Assembly (NCBI GenBank): GCA_015075445.1
Contig: JABTUJ010000039.1
Coordinates: 39,642 to 103,641, forward strand
Origin: Verrucomicrobiales bacterium
Lineage (GTDB): Bacteria; Verrucomicrobiota; Verrucomicrobiia; Limisphaerales; J093
DNA length: 64,000 nt
Reading direction: 5' to 3'
In this document: in pieces, positions 15,590 through 25,245 of the stretch
How positions within the stretch are numbered: the stretch's first letter is position 1
How the letters are laid out: each line of letters begins with the position of its first letter
Program-made: the position numbers and the translations under genes
The notes under the pieces: model-generated
Database searches by the model: none
Told to the model about the DNA's origin: nothing
Seen by the model: only the letters and a program-made list of their open reading frames with translations

Positions 15590-16156
15590 CAGGCGGCACG
15601 CGGTAGTCTTGGTTCAGAGGCGAATCCTCGGCCGGATCGTCAGCACCTGACAACAGAAAAGGCTGTAACGTTTGCCACCCGTTCGACTTTCTCTTATACA
15701 TGACGCATGGCGTGCACTTCTACGCCGCTACGGCCAGGCTGCTCGCCGGCCGTGCGGCTCACCGGGAGACTGCGGGGGGCCCCATCTGCCACGCGCTCCG
15801 GATCGTTCGGCTCGTGGTCGTTGCGGGCGCCAAGATCCTCCGCGCGACCACCCCCTCGGGAGGGCTCCGGGTTGGCGGCGCCTACTCGGAGGTGAGAGGC
15901 AAGCTGGACCAGGGGGCGAAGGCCACCCTCGGCACGCGTTCGGTCTGTGGGTCACGGACTGCGGCTGTTGCGGAGCCGGGGAGCGGGCCGGCTGTTCCAG
16001 CCGCGCTCATCATCGCCCGTCACTGTCATCCGGTCATGGCGAGTAGGATCTGCTGGATCATGCTCCGAATAGGGAAGATGGAGCTGAAAGAGGGTGTGAG
16101 CGATTTGAGCGCGATTTTGCCATTTCGTGAGGCAGGGACCCTGCCAAACCCCCGAA
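15590..16156. other. Gene-free stretch before the IS4 copy
   Basis: No frame here is convincing: those on both strands are Arg/Gly/Ala-rich, without motifs. The last 100 bp must include the left end of the IS4-family element, but I cannot find a terminal inverted repeat matching the DNA after 17323. Confidence 0.4.
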
Positions 16157-17323
16157 ATGCATGTAGGAAATAACGTCTTCGCTCAAGTCATGGCCTGGGT
16201 TCATCCCGAGCAGTTCCGCCGCTGCGTTGTGCGTTACCGCGGTGACTACAAGGTTCTGAGTTTCACTTGCTGGGAGCAGTTCTTGGCGATGTCCTTCGCT
16301 CAGATAACCTATCGTGAGAGTCTGGCCGATTTGGAAGTCTGCCTGCGCTCGCGCCGCGACCAACTCTATCATATGGGATTTCGGTCGGTGCTCGCCCATA
16401 GCACGTTGGCTGATGCCAACCGCACTCGGGATTGGCGGATTTACGCGGACCTCGCGCAGCGCCTCATTGTGCGCGCCCGTCGACTCTACGCCGAGGAACC
16501 GCTGGGGATCGAACTGGACCAAACCACCTATGCCTTGGATTCGACCACCATTGACCTGTGTCTGAGCCTGTTTCCCTGGGCGCGCTTTCGCTCGACCAAG
16601 GCCGCCGTCAAACTTCACACGCTGCTGGACGTGCGCGGCCCTATTCCCACGATGATCGCGATATCCGAAGGAAAACAGGCCGATGTGCGTGTTTTGGACG
16701 AACTGATTCCCGAGCCGGGCGCGTTCTACGTGATGGATCGCGAGTACCTCGATTTCGAGCGGCTCTACCGTTTCGTCCTGACGGGCGCGTTCTTTGTCAC
16801 TCGCACCAAAGCCGGGGTACAGCTCAATCGTCTGGAGTCTCGCCCGGTGGATAGGAGCACTGGCATTCGCAGCGATCACATCGTCTGGCTTCGTAATCCT
16901 CAAAGCGCGGCTCATTACCCTGATCGCCTTCGCCGAGTCACTTGTCGGGACCCCGAGGACGGCAAGGTCCTCGTCTTCCTGACGAATAACTTCGATTTAC
17001 CAGCGCAGGACATTGCTCAACTCTACAAGTTGCGCTGGCGAGTCGAGTTGTTCTTCAAGTGGATCAACCAGAACCTGCGGATCAAACACTTCTTCGGCAC
17101 CAGCGACAACGCCGTCAAGACCCAGGTGTGGATCGCCATTTGTGTCTACGTCCTGGTGGCGATCATCCGCAAGGAACTCCACATCGACTTGAGCCTGTCC
17201 CAAATCCTACAGATTCTGAGCGTCAACGCGTTTGAGCAAGTGCCTCTGGCTGAATTGATTACGAATACGCAATCCCAAGACGAATGGTCATATTCTTCTA
17301 ATCAGTTGATGCTGTGGCGGTAA
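16157..17323 (+). CDS. IS4-family transposase
   Basis: 388 residues from the ATG at 16157 (a longer start at 16127 adds 10 non-family residues). The N-terminal DUF4372-type domain reads YKVLSFTCWEQFLAMSFAQI and MGFRSVLAHSTLADANRTRD. The DDE core shows the first Asp in YALDSTTIDLCLSLFPWA, the second in FYVMDREYLDFERLYRF, and the Glu in the Y-(2)-R-(3)-E-(6)-K signature YKLRWRVELFFKWIKN-like (here RVELFFKWINQNLRIKHF). The frame is full-length and intact, so it may still be active. It lies immediately upstream of the giant PQQ/Ig gene. Confidence 0.88.
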   Translation: MHVGNNVFAQVMAWVHPEQFRRCVVRYRGDYKVLSFTCWEQFLAMSFAQITYRESLADLEVCLRSRRDQLYHMGFRSVLAHSTLADANRTRDWRIYADLAQRLIVRARRLYAEEPLGIELDQTTYALDSTTIDLCLSLFPWARFRSTKAAVKLHTLLDVRGPIPTMIAISEGKQADVRVLDELIPEPGAFYVMDREYLDFERLYRFVLTGAFFVTRTKAGVQLNRLESRPVDRSTGIRSDHIVWLRNPQSAAHYPDRLRRVTCRDPEDGKVLVFLTNNFDLPAQDIAQLYKLRWRVELFFKWINQNLRIKHFFGTSDNAVKTQVWIAICVYVLVAIIRKELHIDLSLSQILQILSVNAFEQVPLAELITNTQSQDEWSYSSNQLMLWR

Positions 17324-17428
17324 TGGCCGGATGCTTGTGATCGCCCATTGCGTCCGCCAAGACTCGCGAGTTCAGCGACCCCAGCTTCGGCCGGTGCCAG
17401 TTAGCCCTACCCACGAGAAGATCGTACC

Positions 17429-18904
17429 ATGAAAACCACACTTGTCGCTCTTGCCGCGCTGGCGGCCGGCTTGCTCAACGGCCTCAACACCCTCGCCCAG
17501 GACGCGCCGGGCTCCCTGCGCTGGAGCTTTACGACTGGCGGGGCCATCGATTCCTCGCCGGCAATTGGGCCTGACGGCACCGTCTATGTGGGGTCAGACG
17601 ACAAGAAGCTCTACGCCCTGGACGGAGCTACTGGTGCCAAGAAGTGGGAGTACGTAACCGGAGACAAGATCTGGTCGTCTCCTGCCCTTGGCCCGAACGG
17701 CGCGCTGTACGTCGGCTCGCTGGACAACAAGCTCCACGCCATCGGGATGGCGGCGGGCACGTCATTGTGGCAGTACGTCACTGGATCCGACATCAGTGCG
17801 TCCCCGGCGGTCGGACCGGACGGAACCGTTTGCGTCGCGTCTCGGGACCGCAAGGTCCATGCGATTGACGGTGCGACCGGCCACCTCAAGTGGCAGTATG
17901 AAGCCGGTCGCACCCTCACCTCCTCCCCTGCCATCGGGCCGGATGGCACCATCTATGTCGGCTCTAACAACAGTTCCACGTCCTCGTACGAGATGGGCCG
18001 ATTGCTCGCGCTGGATGCGGCGACAGGGGAACTGAAGTGGGACTTCGGGGCCGGGGGCGACATCGAATCTTCACCCGCGATAGGCTGGGATGGGACCGTC
18101 TATGTGGGTTCGGCAGATCACAAGGTGTACGCCTTGGACGGAGCGTCGGGACTCCTGCGGTGGCGGTTCGAGACTGCTGGCAAGGTCTCAGCCTCTCCCG
18201 CCATCAGTGCCGATGGCACGGTGTATGTGGGGTCCCTGGATAGCCATGTATATGCTTTGGAAGGAGCCACCGGCATCAACCACTGGAACTTCCGTTCTGC
18301 CAACCACATCACAGCCTCCGTGGCTCTCGCTGCCGATGGCACACTTTACGTGGGCTCGAAGGACAGGAAGCTCTACGCGCTGGATGCCAGGACGGGCAAC
18401 AAGAAGTGGGAGTACACCACCGGCGGAGCCATCGATTCCTCGGTCGCCATCGGGGCCGACGGGACCGTGTACTTCGGTTCAGATGATCGCAAGGTGTACG
18501 CGCTCGTTGGAGCGGCTCCTCTGGCGGACGCCGCGTGGCCCATGCGAGGCAAAGATATCGCCCACCAGTCCAACGCCAACCGGCCAGGGCCGCCGGAGAT
18601 CATGTCGCAACCCGAGGGCCAGGAGAGGCCACTGGGATCCTTCGCGGTCCTCAGGGCCATGGCAACGGGGACGCTGCCGCTCCTTTACCAGTGGCAGAAA
18701 GACGGAACGAATCTAGCGGACGGAGGACGCGTGGCGGGAGCCCGGAGCAGTACGCTGCGGCTCCGCAACCTGCAACCCGAGGATGCCGGGAAGTACCAGT
18801 TGGCCATCGGCAATGATGAAGGCAGCGTCGCCAGCGCCGAGGTGAATTCTACTTACCGGTGCCTGGCAGCTACGCTGGCAGTTCAGGAGCTGGGGGACTG
18901 TTGA
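17429..18904 (+). CDS. Exported PQQ-propeller/Ig protein, first segment (frameshifted)
   Basis: 491 residues. A signal peptide (LVALAALAAGLLNGLNTLAQ) is followed by about nine repeats of roughly 40 residues with the pattern SSPAIGPDGTVYVGS-x-D-x-K-x-YALDGATG-x-x-KWEY, a PQQ-like beta-propeller (about 25-365). The propeller ends in AAWPMRGKD, then an Ig-like domain (ATGTLPLLYQWQKDGTNLAD, about 385-470) with the DAGKYQLAIGN strand. The frame then ends at a TGA while the protein clearly continues in the next frame (18859-23664). Together they form one product of about 2,080 residues, probably cell-surface or secreted. No cofactor-binding residues for true PQQ enzymes are evident, so a structural or binding role is more likely. 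Confidence 0.8.
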   Translation: MKTTLVALAALAAGLLNGLNTLAQDAPGSLRWSFTTGGAIDSSPAIGPDGTVYVGSDDKKLYALDGATGAKKWEYVTGDKIWSSPALGPNGALYVGSLDNKLHAIGMAAGTSLWQYVTGSDISASPAVGPDGTVCVASRDRKVHAIDGATGHLKWQYEAGRTLTSSPAIGPDGTIYVGSNNSSTSSYEMGRLLALDAATGELKWDFGAGGDIESSPAIGWDGTVYVGSADHKVYALDGASGLLRWRFETAGKVSASPAISADGTVYVGSLDSHVYALEGATGINHWNFRSANHITASVALAADGTLYVGSKDRKLYALDARTGNKKWEYTTGGAIDSSVAIGADGTVYFGSDDRKVYALVGAAPLADAAWPMRGKDIAHQSNANRPGPPEIMSQPEGQERPLGSFAVLRAMATGTLPLLYQWQKDGTNLADGGRVAGARSSTLRLRNLQPEDAGKYQLAIGNDEGSVASAEVNSTYRCLAATLAVQELGDC

Positions 18905-21900
18905 TTTCGCCCGCCATCGGATCCGACGGTACCGTGTATGTCGGATCACTCGACAAGATGGTCTATGCCGTGGACGGAGCAACCGGAGAAGCGAAGTGGC
19001 GGTTCGAGAGCACGTCCATCGTCGAATCCTCGCCAGCCTTTGGAGCGGACGGAACCCTGTTTGTTGGCTCGAACAGCGGCATGCTCTACGCTTTGAGCGC
19101 GGCAACGGGCACGAAGAAATGGGACTTTCATGCCCGAGGTCAGTTTTCGACGGGGAATGACGTGATGTCCTCCCCGGCGCTGGCGGAGGACGGCACCGTC
19201 TTCTTCGCTTCGGACAATGGCAATGTCTATGCCCTGAACGGTGCCACCGGCGCCAAGAAGTGGGAATTCGCAACCGGGAAAGCCGTTGGTGGTTCCCCCG
19301 TGGTCGGTGCCAACGGCACCCTGTATGTCATCTCCGACGGCCGCCTATATGCCCTCGACGCTGGCACTGGACGGGTATCCTGGCTGGCTCCCGACGTTCA
19401 GGGAGGCACGCGCACCCCGGCATTGGGAGCGGACGGGACTGTGTTCGTCGGCCCCGCCAATGGCTACTTCCGTGCGTTCGACGGGGTTTCTGGCCGGGAC
19501 AAGTGGCCTTTGAGCGACTACCAGTCCGCTTACGCTTTGTTGTCCATGGGTGCGTCTCCTGTCCTCAGCCCGGAAGGCAGGATCTATTTCGGGGGAGTAA
19601 GCGCGAGCAAGAAGCTGTTCGCCCATGAGGGAGTCACCGGAGCTAAGCTGTGGGAGTTCGAAACCCGAGGCGCGGTCAATTCCGTTCCCGCCATCGGTGC
19701 TGACGGAACGGTGTATTTCGGCTGTGACGATCAGCGGGTGTACGCCGTGGACGGTATGAGCGGGGTGCAGAAGTGGTCTTTCCTGACAGGCGGCGCGATA
19801 GGATCGTCTGCAGCCATCGGAGCCGATGGAACGGTTTTCGTTGGCTCCCGCGATATGGTCCTGTATGCGCTCGTCGGACACGGGCCACCTCCGAGCGAAG
19901 GGTGGCCAATGTGGAGGAAGGACTCCCCTCGAACCGCCAGCCTCCATGTCCTGGGACCTGCCCAGATCCTCGGGTCGCCGATTAGTCAGCAGGTCCCGCA
20001 AGGGGGAACGGTTTCGCGAACCGTCTTAGCCGGGGGAACGCCGCCCTTGACGTACCGTTGGCAAAAGAACGGCGTGGACCTGGCTGACTCGGAGCGGATC
20101 TCCGGCATGCAAGGCCCCCATCTCCGGATTGGCCACCTTGGTCTCGAAGATGCGGGGAGCTACCGGGTAATCGTCGGCAACACCCTCGCCAGTGTGACAA
20201 GCGAATCCTGTGAACTCACGCTCCGCACCCCCGTTGACGGGGAGGTTCGCTGGGCGTTCACGCCGATCACAGCCCTGGGCGTCTCGCCCGCGCTGGGTCG
20301 CGACGGCATCCTCTACATCCCGTCGCGCTACGGCGGTATTGTGTACGCCCTAGACGCGGCAACCGGCTTTCTGAAATGGGAAACGATCCTGGCCAAGACG
20401 AGCGTGCCCGCTGAACTTGGATGGCCAGTGATCGGGCCAGAGGGAAGCCTGTATATCCATTCCAGCTCAGGCCTGCGGCGCAGTGCAATGGTGGCGCTCG
20501 ATGGGACCACGGGTGTGAAGAAGTGGGAGATCGATACCGGCGACGTGGCCTATCCGGTGGCACCCGCCATTGGCTTGGATGGTATCGTATATGTGCCAGC
20601 GCGACCTAGCCTGTATGCGGTCGATGGAGTCACGGGCGCACAGCGCTGGGCGTTTGAGTATGTCGCGTCTTACACAAGTCCGGTTGTCCTCGCGGATGGC
20701 AATGTGGTCATCGGCGCCGCATCCTTCGTCGCCGCACTGGAGTCCGGATCAGGGCGAGTCCTGTGGAAGATCTCGTGCCCAGCCGTGGTCTCCCTTGGGC
20801 TTGGAGATGACAACCGCGTGTATGTGGGGCTGCAGGACAAGCGGTTGCTCGCGCTCGACGGTGCAACCGGTGCCACGAACTGGCAGGCAAACATGCTGGG
20901 CGGGGTGGACTGGCAGCCCGCCATTGGGACTGATGGCACTGTTTATGTTGGCTCAAGCGATCGGAGCGCTAGAAGCGATCAGGCATTCTATGCGCTCGAT
21001 CCAGTGTCTGGTGTCAAGCGTTGGGAGTTCACCGGACGGTACGCCGTCGCGGACCGCCACTTCACTTCACCAGCACTCGTTGCCAACGGCCGTCTGTATG
21101 TTATTGGCCGCCATCTCTACGCGCTGGACAGCGTCACCGGGGCGCTCGAGTGGTTCTTCCCGAAGTGGTGCGAATCCACAACGTCACCGATCGTGGGCCC
21201 CGATGGAACCGTCTTCGTCGCGCCATCTGACGGAGCTCTCTACGCGCTCTTCGGCAGCAGCCCGCCAGCAGAGTCAATCTGGCCCATGCTCGGAGCCAAC
21301 GTCTCGCACACGTCGTCCGTGCAAGTTGGCGGGCGCCCGGAGATTGCGTCCGAGCCGCAGGATCAAGAAGCAACCCTGGGCAGCCATGTGTCGCTGACGG
21401 TGTCGGCGAGAGGCACGCTGCCGTTGCTCTATCGGTGGCAAAAGAACGGTGTGGATCTCGCGGAAGGGCCGCGGGTGTCGGGAACTGCGACCTCGCAGTT
21501 GCGGATCGTGAACGTGCAAGCCGGTGATGCCGGCAGCTATCGTGTCGTGATTAGCAATCTGGAGGGCACAACCACCAGCACGGCAGCAGTCTTGAGGCTG
21601 AAGGCTCCAATGCTGGGCGAGGTCCGCTGGCGATACGAGGCGGGTACACGTCTGACTGGCCCGCCCGCCTTGGGGCCGGATGACGGCCTCTATGTCGGCG
21701 GGTACCGGAACCTCTTCGCGCTAGACGCGCAAACGGGTGAGCTGCGTTGGAAGCGCGTGACGAATAGTGACTTTGGGCCGGTTGCCGTGAGCAGCGATGG
21801 AACAGTCTACGTAGGATCGAGTGACCGCAAGTTCCAGGCGCTTGAGGGCAGCACTGGAACCAAGGTGTGGGAGTTCGCAGCCGACGGAGGCATCACGGCC

Positions 21901-23664
21901 TGTCCTGGCATTCTCGGAGATGGCACGGTCCTGGTTACCTCGGACAACGGCAGACTGTTTGCGCTCGACCCGCTTCGAGGCCTCAAGAAGTGGGAGTTTA
22001 CCGTGGGTGGGACGCTCAGATGGTCAGCCGCGATCGGTCCCGAGGGTAACGTGTACATCTCGTCTCCCGCCACCGCGCTTTATGCACTGGATGGCGCTAC
22101 CGGCGAGACGAAGTGGACTTCGACAGCCAAGGGTGAACAGGTCTCGGTAGGAGGTGATGGGTCCGTGTTTCTCGTGGATTCGATGGACAGGAAAACCTAC
22201 GCCGTGGATGGCGCGAGCGGCGCGCTCAAGTGGCAGGTGAGCAACCTGGTGCCGCAGAGCGCACCCACGCTGGCGGTGGGCGGGACCGTTTACGAGGGCA
22301 GCTACTTTGGACGAGTACGCGCCTTGGATCCTCACACGGGTCAGGTCATGTGGGAGTTCTTCTTGCCCGGCGACGAGCTGCGTCTGGAACAAGTCTCACC
22401 CCCGGCGGTCGGCGCCGATGGGGTTCTGTATGCAACGGGGACGTGGCAGCCGGACGATCTAGTTCAGCAGCGGCTCTACACCTTGGACGAACGGACGGGG
22501 ACGCTGCGCGGCGATCCAGTAGTGCTCGGCACGTCGGACCCCTTCGAGTGGAGACGCCTTCCCAGTCCCACTCCGGTCATAGGCTCCGACGGAACCGTGT
22601 ACCTGGCGCTGGAGGACAACACTGTCTGCGCACTCTTCGGCAGTGGGGCGCCTGCCAGATCGTCGTGGCCAACCTTCGGACGGGACGCGCGCCGCACCCA
22701 CCGGGCTGGTGATTGGGCCCCGTTCATCTTCCAGCACCCGGGTGCTCAGGACGTGTCTTCGGGAGGGACGCTTCGCCTCGGTAGCCGGACGGAAGGCACC
22801 ATGCCAATGGCGTTCCAGTGGAGGTTCAACGGGCAAACCCTCGCGGGCGCAAGCCAGGCGGAATTGGTTATCCAGCCTGTCGAAGTGGCACATGGCGGCG
22901 CATACGACCTGGTCGTCACCAACGACTTCGGGGCCATGACCAGCCTTGTGGCCACGGTGACGGTTCGACTGGCGACGGTGGCTCCAAGCATCGTTGTGGA
23001 ACCTGTGGATTCCACGGCGGTTTCTGGCGGCCCGGCCGAGTTCAGTGTCGAAGCGTCTGGCACGGAACCCTTGGCCTACCAGTGGCGGAAAGACGGCGTA
23101 GCGGTCGAGGGTGCGGTGACCCGCCTATTCAGCCTGGCGGCGGCGACGCCGGTGGATGCAGGCGGGTACGACGTCATCGTGACCAACGAGGTCGGCGCCA
23201 TCACCAGTGTGGTCGCACGGCTCGCCGTGCTGCTGCCGCCGAGCATCGTGACGCAACCACAGGATGTCAGCGCCTTTGAAGGGGATGAGGTGCGGTTCAG
23301 CGTTGTGGCTGCCGGAGCCGAGCCGTTGCAGTACGCCTGGACCCACAACGAGGCGGGAATAGCCGGTGCCGACGGCTCCATCTTGACGCTTGACCGCATT
23401 TCGTTGGAGGACGGCGGCACATACCAAGTTGTCGTCAGCAACGCTGCCGGCTCGGTCTCCAGCGAACTGGCAATGCTCGACATCCAGAGGCTTACGATTA
23501 ACATCCTCCGCTCGCAAGAGACAGTCCTCCTCCAATGGGAGGGAGCGGCCCGGCTTCACTGGACCGATCGCCTCCCTGGCGCGTGGCAGGAGTTGCCAGA
23601 TGCCACGAGCCCGTTCAGGGTCGTCCTCGACGGCGACGCGCGGTTCTACCGTTTGATCCGGTGA
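18859..23664 (+). CDS. PQQ-propeller/Ig giant protein, second segment
   Basis: 1,601 residues without a signal peptide, overlapping the first segment by 46 bp in another frame. It starts in linker sequence and then runs propeller (about 15-340), Ig (about 370-450), propeller (about 460-800), Ig (about 825-910), propeller (about 920-1280), then three Ig domains in a row (about 1290-1540) and a final strand-rich module ending ARFYRLIR. Each propeller closes with WPM/WPT-x-x-x-D, and each Ig carries YRWQKNG-VDLA and DAGSYRVI. The FYRLIR ending recurs in other exported proteins here (FYRVVSP, FFRVVDP, YFRLVR). The ATG at 18859 is probably not a natural start; one base is missing between about 18850 and 18900. 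Confidence 0.8.
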   Translation: MPGSYAGSSGAGGLLISPAIGSDGTVYVGSLDKMVYAVDGATGEAKWRFESTSIVESSPAFGADGTLFVGSNSGMLYALSAATGTKKWDFHARGQFSTGNDVMSSPALAEDGTVFFASDNGNVYALNGATGAKKWEFATGKAVGGSPVVGANGTLYVISDGRLYALDAGTGRVSWLAPDVQGGTRTPALGADGTVFVGPANGYFRAFDGVSGRDKWPLSDYQSAYALLSMGASPVLSPEGRIYFGGVSASKKLFAHEGVTGAKLWEFETRGAVNSVPAIGADGTVYFGCDDQRVYAVDGMSGVQKWSFLTGGAIGSSAAIGADGTVFVGSRDMVLYALVGHGPPPSEGWPMWRKDSPRTASLHVLGPAQILGSPISQQVPQGGTVSRTVLAGGTPPLTYRWQKNGVDLADSERISGMQGPHLRIGHLGLEDAGSYRVIVGNTLASVTSESCELTLRTPVDGEVRWAFTPITALGVSPALGRDGILYIPSRYGGIVYALDAATGFLKWETILAKTSVPAELGWPVIGPEGSLYIHSSSGLRRSAMVALDGTTGVKKWEIDTGDVAYPVAPAIGLDGIVYVPARPSLYAVDGVTGAQRWAFEYVASYTSPVVLADGNVVIGAASFVAALESGSGRVLWKISCPAVVSLGLGDDNRVYVGLQDKRLLALDGATGATNWQANMLGGVDWQPAIGTDGTVYVGSSDRSARSDQAFYALDPVSGVKRWEFTGRYAVADRHFTSPALVANGRLYVIGRHLYALDSVTGALEWFFPKWCESTTSPIVGPDGTVFVAPSDGALYALFGSSPPAESIWPMLGANVSHTSSVQVGGRPEIASEPQDQEATLGSHVSLTVSARGTLPLLYRWQKNGVDLAEGPRVSGTATSQLRIVNVQAGDAGSYRVVISNLEGTTTSTAAVLRLKAPMLGEVRWRYEAGTRLTGPPALGPDDGLYVGGYRNLFALDAQTGELRWKRVTNSDFGPVAVSSDGTVYVGSSDRKFQALEGSTGTKVWEFAADGGITACPGILGDGTVLVTSDNGRLFALDPLRGLKKWEFTVGGTLRWSAAIGPEGNVYISSPATALYALDGATGETKWTSTAKGEQVSVGGDGSVFLVDSMDRKTYAVDGASGALKWQVSNLVPQSAPTLAVGGTVYEGSYFGRVRALDPHTGQVMWEFFLPGDELRLEQVSPPAVGADGVLYATGTWQPDDLVQQRLYTLDERTGTLRGDPVVLGTSDPFEWRRLPSPTPVIGSDGTVYLALEDNTVCALFGSGAPARSSWPTFGRDARRTHRAGDWAPFIFQHPGAQDVSSGGTLRLGSRTEGTMPMAFQWRFNGQTLAGASQAELVIQPVEVAHGGAYDLVVTNDFGAMTSLVATVTVRLATVAPSIVVEPVDSTAVSGGPAEFSVEASGTEPLAYQWRKDGVAVEGAVTRLFSLAAATPVDAGGYDVIVTNEVGAITSVVARLAVLLPPSIVTQPQDVSAFEGDEVRFSVVAAGAEPLQYAWTHNEAGIAGADGSILTLDRISLEDGGTYQVVVSNAAGSVSSELAMLDIQRLTINILRSQETVLLQWEGAARLHWTDRLPGAWQELPDATSPFRVVLDGDARFYRLIR

Positions 23665-23703
23665 GCGGGGCGCCGGATACTCGGTGTGAGATCGAGCCCC
23701 GCT
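23664..23703 (+). terminator. Weak hairpin at the end of the giant gene
   Basis: AGCGGGGC (23664-23671) pairs with GCCCCGCT (23696-23703), 24-nt loop, beginning inside the stop codon. No T-run follows, so it is at best a weak or Rho-assisted terminator. Confidence 0.3.
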
Positions 23704-23994
23704 GGACGCGCCACGTAGTGACTCGCCCTCTGACAGGTCGAACGCGCCGACATAGCCAAGGCCCACTGGTCTCCACTTTAGGCGCTCCTGGCGTGCCAAC
23801 TGTCCGAGAGGCAGCGCTCTTACTCAGCGGCGTGTCGTGTGGAAAGGTGTCGTCGGAGCCGTTGAACTGGCAGCAGCGCTCAGAAGTGCGGCGGATCTTG
23901 CGTCCCGTGACGTTCCGGCTGTACCGCTCGGTTGCCGGACTTCGCCTGAAGCCGCAGCCGGAGGTGGGGGCATTGATCTGGGAGGAGGAAACGG

Positions 23995-24933
23995 GTGCAT
24001 TACGGTAACGGCGATGCGAAGCTGACTGTGAATCCGGTGGTTGGGAAGCTGTACCTGACCTTCAACGGCTGGCCGGCGACCTGGCAGATCCGCTCCTATG
24101 GCCTGGATGGTACGAACCTGTCCATTGTGAAGTCCCTTGACTCGGGGGCCACAGCTTTTGACGTCGAACTGGATCCGGTCCGGAGAGAGCTGTGCTGGAA
24201 CGAATACGGCCTCCAGCGAATCCAAAAGACCCGGCAAGATGGAAGTGGCACGGTGGAACTGGTTTGCGCGCCTCCTGGCGGGTTCGGGAACGGGATGCAC
24301 TTCGACGAGGTGAACCGGCAGGTCTATTTCGCCGCCACCATGCCTGGGCGTTTTGATGTTCACCGAGTTTCGGCTGACGGAATGGGAGAGACTTGGCTGG
24401 TCCACGAACCAGATTGGGTCAACTACATCGAGGTACTCCACCTGGAGGAGGCTGGTCTCACGATTGCTGGGCAGCCAGAAAGCCAAGCCGTCTTCAGCGG
24501 GCAGACGGCGAGTTTGAGGGTGACGGCGGCGGGGACCGGGCCCTTGAGCTACCGGTGGTATGTCGGCCAGAGCGGCGACACGTGCACGCCCATTGCCGGT
24601 GCGGTTTCACCGACTTACACGCCGCCGCCGCCGACGGCGACAACGGCCTACTGGGTGCGGGTAGGCAACGCCTTCGGATCGGTGGACAGCGAAAGCACCA
24701 CCATCACCCCCCGCGTGACGCTGCTGAGCGATGGGGGCTTCGTCCGGTCTGACGGAGCGTTCGAGTTCGTCGTGCTTGCCCAGCCCGGCACGGCGCTCCA
24801 AGTGCAGACGCCAGACGATCTGGCAACCTGGATCGACCTGACGAATGTCGTGTCCACGTCAGGTGGCGTCACGATCGTGGATCCAACCGCTGCGGCTCAC
24901 CCGTCTCGTTTCTACCGAGTTGTCAGTCCGTGA
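23995..24933 (+). CDS. Propeller-fragment/Ig protein without signal peptide
   Basis: 312 residues from a GTG preceded by GGAGGAGG about 8 bp upstream, the best Shine-Dalgarno I see in this part of the window. Residues 1-155 resemble part of a YWTD/NHL-type propeller (KLYLTFNGWPATWQIRSYGL, ELCWNEYGLQRIQKTRQDGS, RQVYFAATMPGRFDVHRVSA). An Ig-like domain follows (GQTASLRVTAAGTGPLSYRW), then a C-terminal module ending SRFYRVVSP. The lack of an export signal and the incomplete propeller suggest a 5' truncation, although the ribosome site argues that it is translated. Probably a duplicate or relative of the upstream giant protein's C-terminal part. Confidence 0.65.
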   Translation: MHYGNGDAKLTVNPVVGKLYLTFNGWPATWQIRSYGLDGTNLSIVKSLDSGATAFDVELDPVRRELCWNEYGLQRIQKTRQDGSGTVELVCAPPGGFGNGMHFDEVNRQVYFAATMPGRFDVHRVSADGMGETWLVHEPDWVNYIEVLHLEEAGLTIAGQPESQAVFSGQTASLRVTAAGTGPLSYRWYVGQSGDTCTPIAGAVSPTYTPPPPTATTAYWVRVGNAFGSVDSESTTITPRVTLLSDGGFVRSDGAFEFVVLAQPGTALQVQTPDDLATWIDLTNVVSTSGGVTIVDPTAAAHPSRFYRVVSP

Positions 24934-25209
24934 GGGCGCTTGTCACGGTGCAGGCTCGTCATGCGGGTTGTGGAGAGTGGCGTTGTCACCGGCAGCAGGA
25001 CTGCGACACCTCTGCAACCCGCGCTGGAGATCGGCCTCGGTCGAGGAACGATCTCCGGATCGTCTCTCCGCCTACAAGCCGATCGGCCAGGAGCTGGACG
25101 GAAGGACACGTAACCCTGGTCCACAGCCAGTGCCGCACCGCGGACCGGTGTAACCACGTCGGACGTCTGCACGTTTCGCAACCCGAGAACGCTTCAGAAC
25201 GGACATTCA
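24934..25209. other. Spacer with no recognisable gene
   Basis: About 280 bp on both strands without a credible coding frame; no motif I can name. It separates the exported-protein block from the conjugation/TOTE block. Confidence 0.4.
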
Positions 25210-25244
25210 GACAGCGGCGGTGTCGGTTGAAGCCGCCCGCTGTC
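25210..25244 (+). promoter_or_regulatory. Hairpin touching the start of the small gene
   Basis: GACAGCGGCGG (25210-25220) pairs with CCGCCCGCTGTC (25233-25244), with one bulged base. The 3' arm ends one base before the ATG at 25246, so the RNA hairpin would cover the ribosome-binding region of the first gene of the operon. It could be a translational control or just a dispersed palindrome. Confidence 0.35.
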
Positions 25245-25245
25245 T

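Noticed and set aside
14527..16156. rRNA or other structured RNA
   Set aside because: No conserved rRNA stretches, no tRNA cloverleaf and no recognisable riboswitch core on either strand.
17429..23664. True PQQ-dependent alcohol dehydrogenase
   Set aside because: Repeat pattern fits PQQ-like propellers but the Cys-Cys pair, the calcium ligands and a heme domain of quinoprotein dehydrogenases are absent; Ig domains suggest a structural or binding protein.
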